Made by a program: the position numbers and the translations under genes. A stretch of 64,000 bases of DNA, taken from the NCBI GenBank assembly GCA_035513215.1, contig DATKCK010000106.1, positions 1-64,000 of the forward strand. Direction: 5' to 3'. The DNA comes from DATCZB01 sp035513215. GTDB taxonomy: Bacteria > Pseudomonadota > Gammaproteobacteria > Steroidobacterales > Rariloculaceae. Shown here in pieces: positions 7,530 through 18,193 of this stretch (positions are counted from its first letter, which is position 1; each line of letters opens with the position of its first letter). The notes under the pieces were generated by a model. The model worked only from the letters and a program-made list of their open reading frames with translations, was not told the origin of the DNA and made no database searches.

Positions 7530-8921
7530 CTATTCGAGCCACGCGTCGATTTCCACCAGATCGGCCGCGGACAGACTGCCCGCCGCCTGCTTGAGCCTGA
7601 GGATATTCAGCAGATATTCGTAGCGCGAGGCTGCATATTGCGTTTCGGCCCGGCGCACGCTGTTCTGCGCATTGACGACATCGACCGCGGTGCGTTGCCC
7701 CACCTCTTCCCCGGCCTGTGTGGCCAGCAACGCCGTGCGCGAGGACTCGAGCGCCTGGCGCAGCGCCTGGACGCGGTTGATTTCCGATGTCACGCCGAGA
7801 TAGGCATCGCGTGTCAGCCGTTCGGCCTGGCGCGCAAAACGCTCGACTGTCTCGACGGTCGCGCGATGCCGATAAACCGATTGCTGAACCCTGGATCGGT
7901 TCGCGCCGCCGCTGAAGATCGGAATGCTAAGGCTGAGCTGAATGCTCTCGCTCTCGCGGTCGGAGCCCGTCGGCGGGGTCACGAGGTCCGGCCCCACGAA
8001 GCGGTTCGTCGTTTGCGTCGTCGTGCTCGAGTTGTCCGATCCCGATGCCGAGAGGCGGAGCGTCGGAAAGCGCGAAGAGCGCGCGATTCGAATATCGTCC
8101 TGGGCAATATCGGCGCTGATCCGGCTTGCAACCAGCGACAGATTCTGGCCCTGTGCGATCTCGACCCAGGCCTCGACGTTGCTGGGATCCGGAGCCATCA
8201 GCGGCAAGTCCTCGATCGGCGAGCGCAGATCCGTGACATAAATATCGATAATCTCGCGCAGGCTCTCCTGCGCGTTTGCAAGCAAGCGCTCCGAGGCGAT
8301 GACCGTAGCTACGGCCGAGTCGTAACCGGCCGTGGCTTCCTGTACATTCGTGATCGCGATCAGGCCGACATCGAAGCGACGCTGCGTTTGCTCGAGCTGC
8401 TGCTCGAGGGCTTCGCGGGCTGCGATATCGGCGGCAAGCAGATCCTCCGCAGCGAGCACGTTGAAGTATGCGTTCGCTACGCGAAGCATCAGATCCTGTT
8501 GCGTCACGGCGAGATCGACCTCGGCGCGGGCGATCGTCTTGTCGGCCTGCTGCAGGCCCAGATACTGGCCCCAATCGAATACCGTCTGGTTGACGCTTAA
8601 GTTCAGGCTCGAGGACTCGCTGTCGGCTTCGGAGCTCGAGAACTCCGCGCTGGGCTCGCCCGTTATGAAGTCCAGCGGCGGATTGGGATTCAGGGAATGG
8701 CCGTCCGAGGCCGAGCCCGAAAGCGAGAGTGACGGCATGAGCCCGCTGCGAGCTTGCCGCTTGACCTCGGACGTAGCGAGAAAGTTCGCTTCGGCCTCTC
8801 GTATGACGGGATCGTTGACCAGCGCTTGCTCATAGACTTCGAGCAGCCCGAGCTCATCCTGGGCGATCGACGCCGTCGACGCGAAGAAGAGCAGGGTTGT
8901 TGCAAGGTGCGTTCTTTTCAT
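7530..8921 (-). CDS. tolC: TolC-family outer-membrane efflux/secretion channel
   Basis: This 463-residue outer-membrane factor has a Sec signal peptide (MKRTHLATTLLFFASTASIAQ would be the signal region, cleaved near residue 20) followed by the two repeated OEP halves of the TolC fold. The repeats are rich in Asn, Arg, Gln and Ala, as in the helical barrel. TolC proteins form the trimeric exit duct for tripartite efflux pumps and type I secretion. The start has AAAGG at a good distance. The gene lies 51 bp downstream of pcm on the same strand and is convergent with hldE (12-bp gap). No pump genes are adjacent, so the partner systems are unknown. Confidence 0.92.
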   Translation of the reverse strand: MKRTHLATTLLFFASTASIAQDELGLLEVYEQALVNDPVIREAEANFLATSEVKRQARSGLMPSLSLSGSASDGHSLNPNPPLDFITGEPSAEFSSSEADSESSSLNLSVNQTVFDWGQYLGLQQADKTIARAEVDLAVTQQDLMLRVANAYFNVLAAEDLLAADIAAREALEQQLEQTQRRFDVGLIAITNVQEATAGYDSAVATVIASERLLANAQESLREIIDIYVTDLRSPIEDLPLMAPDPSNVEAWVEIAQGQNLSLVASRISADIAQDDIRIARSSRFPTLRLSASGSDNSSTTTQTTNRFVGPDLVTPPTGSDRESESIQLSLSIPIFSGGANRSRVQQSVYRHRATVETVERFARQAERLTRDAYLGVTSEINRVQALRQALESSRTALLATQAGEEVGQRTAVDVVNAQNSVRRAETQYAASRYEYLLNILRLKQAAGSLSAADLVEIDAWLE

Positions 8922-8972
8922 CGGATTACCTTTGTATCGCTTGCGGTTGCTTTCCCGACGTCCGGAACGCGA

Positions 8973-9623
8973 CTAGAGCACGAACGCCTCGGGCTCATCA
9001 GCGTTCATCATGGGCGTCAGCATGGTTTCGAACAGGCTTTGCTCCGTCCAGCTGCCGTCGGCGTGCATGCGGACGAGGACCGCTTCCATGACGGGTGATC
9101 GGCCAACGACGACGAACAGCCGTCCCCCCGGATTAAGCAGGCTGATATAGCGCTCGGAAAGCACGGGCAGCGAAGCGGTAATGGCGACAACGTCGAAGCG
9201 CGCATCGAGATGGGCCCGCGTGGCGTCCTCGTCCCTGAGCTCCACGTTGTGAATGCCTTGGCGGCGGAGCTTTTGGCCGGCAGCCTCACTGAGGTCGGCG
9301 AATATCTCGAGGCTTACGACGTTCTCGGCCAGCCGGCCGAGGCAGGCCGCAAGGTAACCGCTTCCGGTGCCGATCTCGAGCGCGGAATCGGTAGGCTCGA
9401 TGGCGAGCGCCTGCAGCAGGCGCGCTTCGACCTTAGGTGACATCATGCACTGTCCATGCGGCAACGGTACCTCGGTGTCCGCGAACGCCAGATCGCGCTC
9501 GGCCTCCGGCACGAAGGCCTCGCGCGGCGTGTCCCGCAGCGTGTCGAGCACGTGCTCGTCGAGAACGTCCCAGGTCCGAATCTGCTGGCTGATCATCTGC
9601 CGTCTGGCGGCTTCGTAGTTCAT
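8973..9623 (-). CDS. pcm: Protein-L-isoaspartate O-methyltransferase
   Basis: This 216-residue SAM-dependent methyltransferase is expected to methylate L-isoaspartyl residues in aged proteins so that they can revert to aspartate. The SAM-binding motif I, E-I-G-T-G-S-G-Y, is present, as are the substrate-loop features of the family: F-V-P-E-A and the M-M-S-P segment after P-L-P-H-G-Q. The gene is the first of a probable two-gene unit with tolC. It differs from the longer PCMT copy next to surE-nlpD-rpoS in enterics; the tolC neighbourhood instead recalls gammaproteobacteria such as Xanthomonas. Confidence 0.85.
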   Translation of the reverse strand: MNYEAARRQMISQQIRTWDVLDEHVLDTLRDTPREAFVPEAERDLAFADTEVPLPHGQCMMSPKVEARLLQALAIEPTDSALEIGTGSGYLAACLGRLAENVVSLEIFADLSEAAGQKLRRQGIHNVELRDEDATRAHLDARFDVVAITASLPVLSERYISLLNPGGRLFVVVGRSPVMEAVLVRMHADGSWTEQSLFETMLTPMMNADEPEAFVL

Positions 9624-9939
9624 GTCTTTAGTGGGTGCTAGGGGTCAGAGCGCAGAGAGGCGCGTAAGGTTACGGAGAATAGCTGGGAGCGACAAGACGT
9701 ATTATCGTCAAATCCGAACGCCCGAACGGGGCGTGGTGGGGTATCGTTGCCGAACTCGAGCGCGCAGGCTCCGGGTGCCGCAAGAGCGCAGCTTCATGCG
9801 TGCCGTCCGAACGGGGCCATCGCAAATAACAAGGTATTAATCGCGTGCGAGCGAGAAGAGGCGTAAGCCCCAGTGTCAGCAGGGAATAAACCAATAGTCG
9901 AACACTCGAAACTGGCTCATTCGTCAGCCGCGCCGACGA
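9624..9939. other. Divergent intergenic region pcm / GGDEF-EAL gene
   Basis: This 316-bp stretch has no credible gene. It contains a small hairpin (ACGCCC 9718-9723 with GGGCGT 9729-9734) and a second copy of the CCGAACGGGGC core at about 9807-9817. A TATTAAT run near 9834 might belong to a promoter for the GGDEF-EAL gene. No riboswitch core was found. Confidence 0.5.
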
Positions 9940-12309
9940 ATGTCTCTCGGGAGCCACAGGTCGGCCAGCGTTTCGACGAATAACATGGGCGCGCTGTCGG
10001 TGGCGCTCGACAGTCGGTGGGTCCTCGCCGCGCTGGCCGGCATTGCCATTGTCGGCATCGTGGTCGCGGGAGTGCTTGCCGTCAGGCTGCTTCGCATTCG
10101 GGGGCAGGCGGCACGCATCAGGGACGAGATCCACGAAGCGGTGGCCGAAGCTGGCACCGAAAGCAGGATTGTCGTCAACGGCCGCCCCAGCGATTTCGTC
10201 GCTATTGCCGCGAGCGTCAATCGGCTGCTCGATCGGATCGCAGAGCTCGGGGAGCGCACATCGGCCATCGAGCAGAGCTTCACCGTGCTGGCCGCGACAC
10301 TGCCGGAAGTCGCGCTCGTTCATACCGACGCCATCCTCTATGCCAACAGAGCCGCCGCGGATCTCTTCGGCGTGGAGCCGGGGACGCTGCGCGGCAAGCG
10401 CGTGACCGACCTCATGCGCCCCGCCTATCGCGCGTCGATGCGCAAGCGCATCACGAACGAGCTCCAGTCGGACGCGCCGCTCGACCCCATCGAGGTTCAG
10501 CTCATCAACGGCGACGAGAGCGGCCTGTGGGTCGAGCTCTACAGCCAGAGGTTGACTTACGAGGGGCAACGCGCCTTCGTCAGCGTCGCTCGCGATATTA
10601 CCCATCGCAAGGGTCTCGAAGCCTCGATGGGACGCGGCAAGCTCCAGGCACGAGTCACGCTGGAATCGATCGGCGAAGGGGTCATCACCACGGACCCGTC
10701 GGGGATCATCGACTATATGAATGAGGCAGCCGAGCAGCTCCTCGACAGCAAACGCAGTATTGCGATCGGCAAGACCATCGGCGAGGTCATTGCCCTGGTC
10801 GACGAGGTCGACGGCGAGTCGCTCGGCGACCCGGTCGCGAAGTGCCTCGCCGAAAGGCACCGGATCAATCTCGGTCGCAGGGCGCTCTTGATCTCGAAGC
10901 AGTCCAAGCGCGAGTTCTCGACCGAGCTCACGGCTTCGCCCATTCGAGGTCCCGACCGGGAGATCGCGGGCTGCGTCGTGATCTTTCACGACGTCACCGA
11001 GATGCGCGGATTGGCGAAGGAGATGTCGTATCAAGCGAGCCACGATCCGTTGACGGGCCTCGTGAATCGCGCCGAATTCGAGCGCCGGCTCGATCAGGCT
11101 TTGAGCTCTCCGCGCAACGAGCATGCCAGTCACGTCGTCTGCTATCTCGACCTCGACAGGTTCAAGGCCGTCAATGACAGCTGCGGGCATATGGTCGGCG
11201 ACAATCTGCTGCGGGAGATCGCCGTGCTGCTAAAGCATCACGTGCGTGACTCCGACACCGTGGCGCGGCTTGGGGGCGATGAGTTCGCGATGCTGCTCGT
11301 CGGCTGTCCGCTGGACAAGGCGCGGCAGATTGCGGACGACGTATGTCAGGCCGTCAGCGATTACAACTTCACCTGGCAGGATCGTGTCTTCGAGCTCGGG
11401 GTCAGCATCGGGCTCGTCGAGATCGATGGCGAGAGCGGTACGGCTGAGACTGCGCTGGCTGCCGCGGATTCGGCTTGCTATGTGGCGAAGCAACAGGGCC
11501 GGGGCCGCGTCCATGTTTACTCGTCGCGCGACGAGGTCATGGCGCGGGAACGCGGCGAGATCCAGTGGCTGCAGCGGGTCCAGAACGCGCTGAAAGAGAA
11601 CGCGTTCTTGCTTTATTCGCAGTCCATCATCGCCACGGCCGGCCGCGTCGAGACGGGACCGGCAGCCGAACTTTTCCTGCGCATGCCCGACGATTCCGGC
11701 AAGGTGGCGACGCCGGCACAATTCCTGGGTGCTGCCGAGCGTTATCAGCTGATGTCGCATCTCGACCGCTGGGTCGTTCGCGCGGCGCTGACGAGCCTTG
11801 CGAGCGATACTCCGCACCTGCCGGAGGGTCGAAGCTGCAGCATCAATCTGGCAGGCCAGACCCTGGGCGACGAGGAATTCCTCGAGTACGTTGTCGATCT
11901 GCTCGATCATACGGGCGTGGACCCGGCCAAGATCTGCTTCGAGGTGTCGGAAACGGCCGTCATGAACAACATCGATCACGCGCGGCGGTTCATCAATGTG
12001 CTTCACGGCATCGGTTGCCGTTTCGCGCTCGACGATTTCGGAAGCGGTATCGGATCCTTCTCGCAGCTTCGCCAGCTCGCGATCGACTATCTGAAAATCG
12101 ACGGATCCTTCACGCGCGACGTGAGCCATTCGAGCATCAGCCGCGAGATGCTCGCGGCGACGATCAAGCTATCGAAGAGCCTCGACTTTCTCGTTGTCGC
12201 AGAGCAGGTCGAGGACCAGGAGTCGTTCGATACGCTGCGGTCGCTCGGGGTCGACTTCATTCAGGGGTACGTCGTCGAGAGGCCGCATCCGCTCGGCAAG
12301 CTCCACTAG
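9940..12309 (+). CDS. Membrane-associated PAS-PAS-GGDEF-EAL cyclic-di-GMP enzyme
   Basis: This 789-residue signalling protein probably both makes and degrades c-di-GMP. A single membrane helix spans about residues 27-52. Two PAS-like sensor domains (about 115-230 and 240-355) follow. The GGDEF domain has an intact G445-G-D-E-F449 active site and an inhibitory I-site R436-D-S-D439 exactly five residues before it. In the EAL domain the signature reads E577-L-F instead of E-A-L, but the other catalytic residues are visible (N in S-I-N-L, E in F-E-V-S-E, the D-D pair in A-L-D-D-F, K in Y-L-K-I-D, the late E and Q). Both activities are therefore possible. The start at 9940 lacks a clear ribosome-binding site; the ATG at 9985 is an alternative. 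Confidence 0.92.
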   Translation: MSLGSHRSASVSTNNMGALSVALDSRWVLAALAGIAIVGIVVAGVLAVRLLRIRGQAARIRDEIHEAVAEAGTESRIVVNGRPSDFVAIAASVNRLLDRIAELGERTSAIEQSFTVLAATLPEVALVHTDAILYANRAAADLFGVEPGTLRGKRVTDLMRPAYRASMRKRITNELQSDAPLDPIEVQLINGDESGLWVELYSQRLTYEGQRAFVSVARDITHRKGLEASMGRGKLQARVTLESIGEGVITTDPSGIIDYMNEAAEQLLDSKRSIAIGKTIGEVIALVDEVDGESLGDPVAKCLAERHRINLGRRALLISKQSKREFSTELTASPIRGPDREIAGCVVIFHDVTEMRGLAKEMSYQASHDPLTGLVNRAEFERRLDQALSSPRNEHASHVVCYLDLDRFKAVNDSCGHMVGDNLLREIAVLLKHHVRDSDTVARLGGDEFAMLLVGCPLDKARQIADDVCQAVSDYNFTWQDRVFELGVSIGLVEIDGESGTAETALAAADSACYVAKQQGRGRVHVYSSRDEVMARERGEIQWLQRVQNALKENAFLLYSQSIIATAGRVETGPAAELFLRMPDDSGKVATPAQFLGAAERYQLMSHLDRWVVRAALTSLASDTPHLPEGRSCSINLAGQTLGDEEFLEYVVDLLDHTGVDPAKICFEVSETAVMNNIDHARRFINVLHGIGCRFALDDFGSGIGSFSQLRQLAIDYLKIDGSFTRDVSHSSISREMLAATIKLSKSLDFLVVAEQVEDQESFDTLRSLGVDFIQGYVVERPHPLGKLH

Positions 12310-12343
12310 CGGCGCTGCGTGCGCAGTCGATGATGCAGTGCCG

Positions 12344-12347
<4 letters not shown>
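12306..12347. terminator. Shared hairpin between two convergent genes, containing both stop codons
   Basis: CTAGCGGC (12306-12313) pairs perfectly with GCCGCTAG (12340-12347), and the stem continues inward with GCTGC/GCAGT to 13 bp including one G-U. The UAG of the GGDEF-EAL gene (12307-12309) lies in one arm and the UAG of hppA (12344-12346, read on the minus strand) in the other. There is no T-run on either side, so intrinsic termination would be weak. Confidence 0.55.
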
Positions 12348-14374
<2,027 letters not shown>

Positions 14375-14509
14375 TCGAATCTCCTCAAGGCATGGGGCCT
14401 GCGAATCGGCCCACTGCTAGCTCCAAGAATCTGATGGACGGCCAGGTAAATGAGGCCGTAACCACTTGTTTTTATTGAGTTTTTTGCGGAACCGCCCCAC
14501 AAAAGCCGC

Positions 14510-15772
14510 TTATTCTAGCACAAAGTCCGCGTCCAGCAGCCGCGGCACCGGCTTGCATTTCAGGCTTACGTAACGCGGCATGCCACGGCGATACGGCGGG
14601 TAATCTTCACCCTGAATCAGCGGCTCGAGATACTTCCGGCAACGCTCGGTGATGCCGAAGCCATCCTTCGTGATGAAGTTTCTCGGCATCTTCTTTTCCC
14701 GGTTCGCGACACGAGAAAGCTTCACTTTGTCGATAGACCATCGATACGGCTTTTCGGACGTTCGGACGATGATCGGCATGACGGCGTTTTCGCCTGCAAG
14801 CGCGAGCTCGACCGCTTTCTTGCCGACGGCGTAGGCCTGGCGCACATCCGTCCGAGATGCGATATGTCGCGCAGATCGCTGCAGGTAATCCGCGATGGCG
14901 TAGTGGAACTTGAGCCCGAGGTTGCTGCGAACGATCTCGGCAACCGTTGCCGCAACTCCGCCGAGCTGCGTATGTCCGAATGCATCCTTGGTGCCGGCAT
15001 CCGCGAGGAAACGGCCGTCGGGATGACGCGTACCCTCGGACACGACGACGACGCAATAACCGTAGTCGGCAACCGAGGATCTGACGCGATCGAGAAACGA
15101 GGCCTGATCGAACGGAATCTCGGGAAAGAGAATCACGTGGGGCGCGTCGCCCGGACCTTGACCCGCGAGACCGCCTGCCGCCGCGATCCACCCCGCATGC
15201 CGCCCCATGACTTCGAGAATGAAGACCTTGGTCGAGGTCGACGCCATCGACGCGACGTCGAGCGCGGCCTCGCGCGTCGAGACGGCCACGTACTTGGCAA
15301 CCGATCCGAAACCGGGACAGGTATCGGTGAACGGCAGGTCGTTGTCCACCGTCTTCGGGATGCCGATGCAGGTGACGGGAAAGCGCAACTTCCGGCTCAT
15401 CTCGGCAACCTTGTTGGCCGTGTCCATCGAGTCGCCGCCGCCGTTGTAAAAGAAATACCCGATGTCGTGCGCCTTGAAGACCTCGATCAGCCGCCGATAT
15501 TCGGCTGCGTTCTCCTGGAGGCCCTTGAGCTTGTAGCGTGCCGAGCCGAAAGCGCCGCCCGGTGTCACCTTGAGTCCCGCGATCGCTGCGCTTGACTCGG
15601 CGCTCGTGTCGATCATGTCTTCGTGCAATGCGCCCAGAATCCCGTTGCGGCCAGCATAGACCTTTCCGATACGGTCTCTGCGCTGCCGTGCCGTCTCGAT
15701 TACGCCGCACGCGGTTGCATTGATCACGGCCGTAACGCCGCCGGACTGCGCGTAGAACGCATTTGGCTTCAT
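14510..15772 (-). CDS. pfp: Pyrophosphate-dependent 6-phosphofructokinase
   Basis: This 420-residue PFK-fold enzyme interconverts fructose 6-phosphate and fructose 1,6-bisphosphate using PPi. The residues that exclude ATP in PPi enzymes are visible. In G111-G-G-D-S115, Asp114 stands where ATP enzymes have Gly, and in P139-K-T-V-D-N-D145, Lys140 replaces the Gly of the P-G-T-I-D-N-D motif. The catalytic Asp pair T-V-D-N-D is intact. The position usually filled by the first Asp of G-G-D is Gly113. Linkage to hppA parallels methanotrophs such as Methylococcus capsulatus, where pfp and the H+-PPase gene are cotranscribed and the enzyme also acts on sedoheptulose 7-phosphate. Confidence 0.93.
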   Translation of the reverse strand: MKPNAFYAQSGGVTAVINATACGVIETARQRRDRIGKVYAGRNGILGALHEDMIDTSAESSAAIAGLKVTPGGAFGSARYKLKGLQENAAEYRRLIEVFKAHDIGYFFYNGGGDSMDTANKVAEMSRKLRFPVTCIGIPKTVDNDLPFTDTCPGFGSVAKYVAVSTREAALDVASMASTSTKVFILEVMGRHAGWIAAAGGLAGQGPGDAPHVILFPEIPFDQASFLDRVRSSVADYGYCVVVVSEGTRHPDGRFLADAGTKDAFGHTQLGGVAATVAEIVRSNLGLKFHYAIADYLQRSARHIASRTDVRQAYAVGKKAVELALAGENAVMPIIVRTSEKPYRWSIDKVKLSRVANREKKMPRNFITKDGFGITERCRKYLEPLIQGEDYPPYRRGMPRYVSLKCKPVPRLLDADFVLE

Positions 15773-15894
15773 TCTTCCTCCGGGAGAACGGATCCTTCCT
15801 CGATCGCCAGAATAGCAAAGCCGAGTTCGCGATTGACGCTGCTTTCGGTGGCAGCTAGCTTAGCCCGCCTCTTCGAGGCGGACGAGGTCAAGTC

Positions 15895-16551
15895 ATGCGC
15901 ATCGTCATGTTGGGTGCTCCGGGCTCGGGCAAGGGCACACAGGCCAAGAGACTGGAGGCACAGCATCGTTTGCCCCAGGTCTCGACGGGTGACCTTCTGC
16001 GCCAGGCCGTTGCGGACGAGACGGCGCTCGGTCTCAAGGCCAAGGCCGCGATGGACGCCGGCGACCTCGTATCGGACGACATCGTTCTCGGCATGATCAA
16101 GGAGCGCATAGCGCTCGACGATGCGAGGAACGGATTCATTCTGGACGGCTATCCACGCAACCGGCGGCAGGCACTGGACCTCGCGGCGGTTTTTTCCGAG
16201 CTCGGTCTGGCGCTCGATGCCGCCGCGCTCATGGATGTGCCGACCGAGGTTCTGATGAAGCGCCTGACGGGCCGGCGTACGTGCTCTCTGACCGGCAAGC
16301 TGCTCAATATCTATTTCTCGTCACGGGACGAGATCGACGCCTGCGTCAGGAACGGCGGCGAGCTCTTGCAGCGCAAGGACGACAACGAAGAGACGATAGC
16401 CAAGCGTCTTCAGGTCTACGAGCGCGCGACCGCGCCTCTGATCGAGCATTACCGGGACCAGGGGTTCTTGAAGACGATAGCCGCCGACGCGCCAGTGGAC
16501 GAGGTTTACGAGCGGCTCGTCAGCGCTCTTGGCCTGAAACGAGGGGCTTGA
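15895..16551 (+). CDS. adk: Adenylate kinase
   Basis: Adenylate kinase (218 residues, long-LID form) interconverts ATP + AMP and 2 ADP. The P-loop G-A-P-G-S-G-K-G-T is at residues 7-15, the NMP-binding region follows with S-T-G-D-L-L-R, and D-G-Y-P-R-N is conserved. The LID (about residues 123-165) keeps a single cysteine near its start and so is not the four-cysteine zinc type. GAGG lies 7 nt before the ATG. The gene is divergent from pfp (122-bp gap) and its last 32 bp overlap the convergent rnd gene. Confidence 0.96.
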   Translation: MRIVMLGAPGSGKGTQAKRLEAQHRLPQVSTGDLLRQAVADETALGLKAKAAMDAGDLVSDDIVLGMIKERIALDDARNGFILDGYPRNRRQALDLAAVFSELGLALDAAALMDVPTEVLMKRLTGRRTCSLTGKLLNIYFSSRDEIDACVRNGGELLQRKDDNEETIAKRLQVYERATAPLIEHYRDQGFLKTIAADAPVDEVYERLVSALGLKRGA

Positions 16552-17617
16552 GAATCTCGTCGAGTATCGATCGCCGCCAGCCCGATGACAGCGACTCGGA
16601 AAGCTGACCCGACGCGGCCATCGCGATTTCGCGCCGCGTAGCCAGCAGCTCGGGCTGGATATCGAGCTCCTCGGCGCGCGCCCTGACCGCGGCCTGAATC
16701 GACTTGACGACGGCCTTGTCGGGCACCGGCCTGTCGGTCGCATCGAGTGCGGGTTCTGCCTCGCGAATCGCCGTCAGCAGTAAAGCGCCCGAGCTCGCAA
16801 TGAGCTTCGGCGGCAGATTCTCGATGCGCTCGAGATCGGCGGGCGAACCGGGCAGAGTCTGGGCGATCCTGACGAGCTGATCGTCGGCCAGTATCCAGCG
16901 CCTGGGCCGGTTCTTTGCTTTCGCCCGCCGCTCGCGCCAGTCGAGCAGGGCAATGGCGGCCGCGCGCCGTTTGCCGCTGAGGGTTCCCGCGCCCCGGGTT
17001 CTTTCGAGGAGGGTCGAGAGGTCCGCCTCGATCGGAATGGCGAGCTGCCGCGCGCAGTCTTCCTCGAACCAGGCAGCCCGGCCTCTGGACTCGAGCTCGG
17101 TCGCGAGCTCGAGCCATGCCGGGATCAGATAGCGGACGTCATCGAGCGCATAACGAACGAGCGGCCCGGGCAACGGCCTCCGGCTCCAGTCGGCCCGCGT
17201 ATGCTCTTTCCCAATCGTGACGCCGAGTGTTTTCTCGAGCAGGCCTTGCAATCCGGTCTGCAGCGGCAGGCCGATCAGGGCCGCCGCGATCTGCGTATCG
17301 ATCAGTCTGGCGGGCAGCTTGCCCGCGCGATTGAACAGAACCTCGAGATCCTGACGCGCGCTGTGCAAGAGCCAGCTCTTGTCCGGCGAATGGAGCGTGG
17401 CAAGGAGCGGGTCGAGATCGATCGCCGCGAGGCAGTCGACCGCCGCAATGCTTGTTGCCGTCGCGATCTGGAGCACGCAAAGCTCGGGGTAGTAGGTTCG
17501 TTCGCGCACGAACTCCGTGTCGAGCGCCACGAGATCCACGTCGGCGATTCGCTCGCACAACTCGCGAAGGGCGCGCGAGTCGTCGATCAGGGGGTATTCA
17601 ATCGGCTCCTGGCGCAT
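16520..17617 (-). CDS. rnd: Ribonuclease D (3'-5' exoribonuclease)
   Basis: The 365-residue protein trims 3' ends of tRNA precursors and other stable RNAs. It has the DEDDy exonuclease core: the D-T-E-F motif near residue 33, the middle Asp block, and Y-A-L-D-D-V-R-Y-L carrying the catalytic Tyr and Asp. An HRDC domain (about 210-290) and a helical C-terminal extension follow, as in Escherichia coli RNase D. The 3' end overlaps adk by 32 bp tail to tail, an unusually tight arrangement. The start is ATG at 17617, divergent from the small membrane-protein gene. Confidence 0.94.
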   Translation of the reverse strand: MRQEPIEYPLIDDSRALRELCERIADVDLVALDTEFVRERTYYPELCVLQIATATSIAAVDCLAAIDLDPLLATLHSPDKSWLLHSARQDLEVLFNRAGKLPARLIDTQIAAALIGLPLQTGLQGLLEKTLGVTIGKEHTRADWSRRPLPGPLVRYALDDVRYLIPAWLELATELESRGRAAWFEEDCARQLAIPIEADLSTLLERTRGAGTLSGKRRAAAIALLDWRERRAKAKNRPRRWILADDQLVRIAQTLPGSPADLERIENLPPKLIASSGALLLTAIREAEPALDATDRPVPDKAVVKSIQAAVRARAEELDIQPELLATRREIAMAASGQLSESLSSGWRRSILDEILKPLVSGQER

Positions 17618-17677
17618 AGGCAGCGGCGATTATTGCATAGGGTATGATCGCGCCATGGTGTCCTGGATATCGATCGC

Positions 17678-18193
17678 GTGTGGCAATTAGCATGGGCAAT
17701 CGGCGAGATCGCGCTGCGTCGCCGAGGGCCGGAAAACCTCCCGGACTCGACTTTTCTGACCGGTTTCTTGCTGACGGGCTACGTGTTCGTCGCCCTGATC
17801 CAACTCCTAGTACATGGGGCGTTGAGCTGGCTCAGTCTCGGCAATCTGGCGGCTCAGATCGCCCTGATTTTCGCCTTCGTGTTTGCCGTGCTGACGTTCT
17901 TCAAGCTGGAGCGGCGCTTTCGGCAGACGATGAGCGCGATCCTCGGGGTCAACATAGTCGTAGTCCTGGTTTACCTCCCTCTCGCTCTCGGCGGCCGAGT
18001 GCTGAACCTGGATCTCGACGGCGAGCCCTGGTTTTGGGTCATGCTCGGATTCGTTCTTTGGTCCGTCTTGATGGAGGCTCACATATTGGCTCGCGCCGTG
18101 AGCCAGCCTCTGATTCTCGGATTCATGCTCGAGATACTGTACGTGCTTCCATCGCTGAGCATCAGCGAGTTTTTTCTGGCGGCGACTGACTGA
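17678..18193 (+). CDS. Hypothetical multi-pass inner-membrane protein upstream of mpl
   Basis: No family was recognised. The 171-residue product has four or five predicted membrane helices (roughly residues 25-45, 52-72, 86-104, 118-135 and 142-162) separated by a short positively charged loop (L-E-R-R-F-R-Q). GTG at 17678 is the only ATG/GTG/TTG start candidate after an upstream in-frame stop. The stop overlaps the ATG of mpl (TGATG), so the two are translationally coupled, which suggests but does not prove a link to peptidoglycan recycling. No catalytic motif is visible. Confidence 0.75.
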   Translation: MWQLAWAIGEIALRRRGPENLPDSTFLTGFLLTGYVFVALIQLLVHGALSWLSLGNLAAQIALIFAFVFAVLTFFKLERRFRQTMSAILGVNIVVVLVYLPLALGGRVLNLDLDGEPWFWVMLGFVLWSVLMEAHILARAVSQPLILGFMLEILYVLPSLSISEFFLAATD

